In this document: one piece after another, positions 6,401 through 8,279 of the stretch | Layout of the letters: every line of letters starts with the position of its first letter | Position numbering within the stretch: the first letter of the stretch is position 1 | DNA from: Oligoflexaceae bacterium | GTDB lineage: Bacteria; Bdellovibrionota_B; Oligoflexia; Oligoflexales; Oligoflexaceae | Length of the DNA stretch: 8,279 nucleotides | Reading direction: 5' to 3' | NCBI GenBank assembly: GCA_947474445.1 | Contig: CANJJY010000196.1 | Location: 1 to 8,279 of the forward strand | Made by a program: the position numbers and the translations under genes | Notes under the pieces: model-generated | Databases searched by the model: none | What the model was told of the DNA's origin: nothing | What the model saw: the letters and a program-made list of their open reading frames with translations, nothing else

Positions 6401-8279
6401 GCCATCGACAGCAGCTCGCAGCCTAGCGTAGGCGGCAGCCAGGTCAATGCCGCCTGTGTCGGAGGTTTTGCAAACGCCCAACCCAATGCGATCTTACCCT
6501 CTGGGATTTCTCTCAATTCTTCCTACAAAGTGCAGCTGGATCTAAGAACGTCCGGCCAGGCGAAATTGAGCGTGGTCCCTTACAATCCATCGGCCGATTG
6601 CCAAGAGGACTACTACCTGGTCGGCGGCGACTTCGGTGGGACACCGACCGGCAGCAACATGTTTCAAAAAATGTCAGGCTGTCACTACCAGATCATCTAC
6701 ACCCCTGCGATGGCTGGATCGGATGCTATGCATGTGACCGATGTCGGACAAACGTTTAGCTGCGGCATGAATTACTCCTTAAGTCCTATGGGGTCGGGCG
6801 ATGCACTCAAACGTCTCGATTGCACGGGGACCTATTCCTCTGTTCAGCTCAACACCTATTCGAATAGTGCCCATCGCATCGATCTCTATACAGACGGCGG
6901 CATAAAAAAGTTGTCAGTCGTCCAGCTTGCGCCCACTTGCACAGGACAGATGACACTCGGTGGTCCCGCTGGCAATGTGATCGCACAGAATGCCGATCGC
7001 ATTCTCAAGCAGACACAAAACTGCGTGTATGAGATGCTGTGGACCCCATCGGCCGGGAATATCCCATTTCACTTCATCGGACCTGATGCTAGCCTCAATT
7101 CCTGCGGTAAAATCCCAGGAAGTGCAGATCCGGGCCTAGGAACTAACGCTGTCGCATCCTGCAATGTGCGCGACGAAACAAATGCCATCAATTTTTCTCC
7201 GGCCGTGACTCCTGGCACGACCTATCGCATCAGGCTCGATCGCAGCAGCGGCATCAATCCCCCAACCGTCAGCGTCAACGCTATCAATGGCTACTTTGCA
7301 ACGCCAGATCTAAGATGGATGCGGGGCTCGAGTGCGATCAACTCATTTGGCTCGTCTGGTACCAAGGGGGTAGCGGATGGAAGCAACGATCCTGGTAACC
7401 GCTCAGGGGCTGCGACGTGGAAAGACTCGAGTGGCAATCTCTGGATGTTCGGAGGTCTGGTCACAGCGAATGGCGCCTTGATGAATGACCTTTGGTCCTA
7501 CGATATGAACACCAATCTTTGGACCTGGGTTTCAGGGACAATTTCTTACAATAGCCCCGGTGACTATACCAATTTAAATGCCGATAGTACCGTCGAGTTC
7601 CCCAGTGGCCGCCGCAATGCGGTGACTTGGTACGATGTCGGCAGTCAAAAGCTCTGGCTGTTCGGTGGCGATGGCTTGGATAGCACAGGCGCACCTGGCA
7701 AACTCAATGATCTGTGGTCCTACAATATCGCGAATGGCCATTGGAACTGGGAAAAAGGCAGCAATGCGGCCGGAAGCGCCGGATCCTATTATTCGCAGGG
7801 AACTCCCAATCCGAGTGCCACACCCGGCGCGCGTGCGGGCGCTGTCGGCTGGATCGGCCAGGGTAAATTCTGGCTCTTTGGCGGCAATGGTGTTGGTTCT
7901 TCCGGTACGGGGAATCTCGACGATGTTTGGTCTTTCGATCTTACGACCAAATACTGGACATGGGTGGCTGGTTCATCAGCCTATGACGTGAGCGCAAGCG
8001 CCAGTGAACCAGGTGGCCGCAGTTATATGACGGGCTGGCCCATGGCTGATGGAAGCATCTGGGTTTTTGGGGGTACGAGTGGCAATGGTTTCAAAGATGA
8101 TATGTGGATGTTCGACACGTCGATCGCGGCCTGGACTTTGAAAAGGAACGACGTGGGATCGAACGGGCATTGGGGCTTTCTCGGTGTCCTCGATAACAGC
8201 TCGAACCCCTCTAGGCGACATGGAGCCGGTGGCTGGGTCGATACCTCCGGACGCCTGTGGCTCATCGGTGGATATGGAA
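3476..8279 (+). CDS. Giant multidomain lipoprotein: Ig-like repeats, Cys4 modules and kelch propeller (3' end beyond window)
   Basis: The frame from the ATG at 3476 stays open to the window edge: 1601 codons and no stop. Residues 1-20 are a lipoprotein signal peptide (LIFLILGM, lipobox LNSC, Cys20); the next residues are Phe-Gln, without the Asp that retains lipoproteins in the inner membrane of enterobacteria, so outer-membrane or surface anchoring is plausible. Residues about 69-205 form a beta-rich domain (SITLQPGSLSVAADLVV to FGAYWVAIV) resembling ZU5-like modules. Residues 246-549 hold three Ig-like repeats with one cysteine pair each. Residues 562 to about 1272 hold six Cys4 modules. 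From 1281 a kelch beta-propeller begins, with four blades complete and a fifth cut by the edge. The 24 module cysteines imply disulfides and oxidative folding outside the cytoplasm. Such a layout suits an adhesin or polymer-binding surface protein, but no catalytic motif is visible and function is inferred only. It is not operonic with the genes to its left, which are closed off by two terminators. Confidence 0.9.
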   Translation, partial: MFQKQSSLIFLILGMSLNSCFQMPVESAGRVAVLDSSARLVPTTQVSEEKSSATMDPNAKSPQQLTAPSSGRLSGSSITLQPGSLSVAADLVVEEASSLSETSLVSELGLTDSVEVKNVGVGLIIRPSESVNLSQPLTINMPIPVSSGLRLQSTRNLTVFYKQFVGEKLVSGIIPSDKITTNADGTCSFEGYFGAYWVAIVAAPVLEAKSIPTVEPIVNAQKVSVIESTGVVSEASIVAKAEVPQVAWNPSEMTFDEATRSVTIKAKTTNAQTLTACKADLLPSLTANSGITLDTGSQTFATIKITKTDAHSLIGRFRCIDEQGRQTISTWTPVVSIPAIKIPLPLVAWSSVTMTFDASSRSINLVGVTTEVRKLSACKARFQRTLAATESKLVEAVTLSINVPVDSNEESTGLGRFECTDEEGRSTVSPWSAVLTIPAAPASAQNSTSNQVSMTWASILLQIDTSTRNLTLIGNTMAGVTLSQCQAIIAQDVAAATPLATFNTGTSLQTTFPAPMSTAATLYGRFSCTDSLNQVTLSPWSSGVNVPQAGTINTPPSLPDFCNGTSIFELHTTNNASAPMFYTSFQQTAACHYHTQIFSSGNLSIGLTGPDKSYRCGRANHTLLADGSAEALSCSASTASTYFNDFMIMPRGNYNVDLDFASGSASPLITFTLIPCALGNMHMIAAKGYSNYNFDPPDGSNVMQHHGACEFSAVTSSLSYEYLNLSFQNAAGTTICGSSQLFSEGYVQNGTCGSTLSYFSSIAYLAGVYDIEVRYGLSFDPSGSDTTTFSMKNTKQVNCPDDYYLLGPTAAAWSAMSTNKFTRVPNTACQYEYQWVADAGSGSSGYGFKIGNAADSFRCGVSYNYSSNSTTNDSRYLYCNAAQDVISSLIEQGRSYRFALTVDSTSGQPSNIDIQDLSPHCNYSLYLQTNSATGYFNAPEKMMSEGQECLFETVWTPTTNQPFHLIAQDMNYTCGAIDSSSQPSVGGSQVNAACVGGFANAQPNAILPSGISLNSSYKVQLDLRTSGQAKLSVVPYNPSADCQEDYYLVGGDFGGTPTGSNMFQKMSGCHYQIIYTPAMAGSDAMHVTDVGQTFSCGMNYSLSPMGSGDALKRLDCTGTYSSVQLNTYSNSAHRIDLYTDGGIKKLSVVQLAPTCTGQMTLGGPAGNVIAQNADRILKQTQNCVYEMLWTPSAGNIPFHFIGPDASLNSCGKIPGSADPGLGTNAVASCNVRDETNAINFSPAVTPGTTYRIRLDRSSGINPPTVSVNAINGYFATPDLRWMRGSSAINSFGSSGTKGVADGSNDPGNRSGAATWKDSSGNLWMFGGLVTANGALMNDLWSYDMNTNLWTWVSGTISYNSPGDYTNLNADSTVEFPSGRRNAVTWYDVGSQKLWLFGGDGLDSTGAPGKLNDLWSYNIANGHWNWEKGSNAAGSAGSYYSQGTPNPSATPGARAGAVGWIGQGKFWLFGGNGVGSSGTGNLDDVWSFDLTTKYWTWVAGSSAYDVSASASEPGGRSYMTGWPMADGSIWVFGGTSGNGFKDDMWMFDTSIAAWTLKRNDVGSNGHWGFLGVLDNSSNPSRRHGAGGWVDTSGRLWLIGGYG
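4211..5122 (+). repeat. Three tandem Ig-like protein repeats with paired cysteines
   Basis: Repeats cover residues 246-340, 346-440 and about 452-549 of the lipoprotein. Each opens with a Trp strand (VAWNPSEMTFD, VAWSSVTMTFD, and MTWASILLQID at Trp456), then S/T-rich strands and a first cysteine (TACKA, SACKA, LSQCQA at Cys277, 378, 485). Each ends with GRFxCxD (Cys319, 419, 528) and a closing Trp (TSTW, SPW, SPW at 331, 431, 540). The two cysteines are 42, 41 and 43 residues apart, as expected for an intradomain disulfide in an Ig-like sandwich. Repeats A and B are 100 residues apart almost throughout. They probably act as a stalk. No Pfam name is claimed. Confidence 0.8.
5159..7291 (+). repeat. 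Six tandem Cys4 beta-rich modules of unassigned family
   Basis: Module starts (first cysteine) are residues 562, 676, 799, 921, 1042 and 1155, so periods are 114, 123, 122, 121 and 113. The four cysteines per module are 562/591/616/634, 676/709/736/752, 799/829/859/879, 921/949/974/994, 1042/1069/1096/1116 and 1155/1183/1210/1229. Gaps are 27-33, 25-30 and 16-20, with 39-48 to the next module. The pattern is Y-x-L-x-G after the first Cys, C-x-Y/F with W/Y strands, a [FMY]-x-hydrophobic-x-G/D-x-D stretch before CG, then C, then a strand such as YRFALTVD or HRIDLYTD before a hydrophobic strand ending at the next Cys. The order is reminiscent of the beta-sandwich modules found with GH13 pullulanases (YLRG...FK.ad...G...Y.f.lD). 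Similarity to carbohydrate-binding modules is inference. Confidence 0.85.
7316..8279 (+). repeat. Kelch-repeat beta-propeller domain (incomplete at the window edge)
   Basis: The bacterial kelch pattern repeats: W-M-x-G-S, then GTKGVA, P-G-x-R, W-x-D-x-x-G-x-L-W-x-F-G-G, and N-D-L-W-S-Y-D with W-T-W-V-x-G. Blade landmarks in the lipoprotein are Arg1309/FGG1325/NDLW1337, Arg1379/FGG1396/NDLW1411, Arg1453/FGG1468/DDVW1482, Arg1515/FGG1531/DDMW, and a fifth start (RRHGAGGW, LWLIGG) at the edge. Blades are 62-74 residues, with long inserted loops. There are no cysteines here, unlike the preceding modules. A full propeller needs six or seven blades, so at least one or two more should follow downstream. 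Confidence 0.93.

Overview
The window looks like chromosomal DNA of a Gram-negative bacterium. It has moderate GC, clear Shine-Dalgarno sequences, a Sec-type signal peptide and a lipoprotein signal peptide. The mix of a family 6 cellulase, a TyrS of the usual bacterial type, a CobU-like protein and a very large kelch-repeat lipoprotein would fit Bdellovibrionota/Oligoflexia or a similar environmental lineage. That taxonomic guess is inference only.

Layout: (1) The 3' end of a glycoside hydrolase family 6 gene (1-451, +) enters from the left. It overlaps the 3' end of a convergent CobU-like gene (432-1040, -) by 20 bp. (2) A 259-bp divergent intergenic region lies between cobU and tyrS. It holds a good extended -10 promoter for cobU and three copies of a TGTCMCGGAG direct repeat. 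(3) tyrS (1300-2532, +) is complete, with HIGH-type, KMSKS-type and S4 regions, and is followed by a probable terminator. (4) A small exported SH3b-domain protein (2655-3209, +) has its own candidate promoter and is followed by two tandem intrinsic terminators. (5) From 3476 to the right edge one uninterrupted reading frame of more than 1600 codons encodes a giant lipoprotein. It has a lipobox, an N-terminal beta domain, three roughly 100-residue Ig-like repeats with paired cysteines, six roughly 113-123-residue modules with four conserved cysteines each, and a kelch beta-propeller that runs off the window.

The genes do not form one operon. Terminators and separate promoters suggest tyrS, the SH3b gene and the lipoprotein gene are transcribed independently. 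The cellulase and the large lipoprotein both point to a cell that handles extracellular polymers or surfaces, but nothing here shows that they act together. The two most notable points are the Cys4 module array in the lipoprotein, which I cannot assign to a named family, and the CobU homologue that keeps its P-loop but lacks the histidine that carries GMP in characterised CobU.
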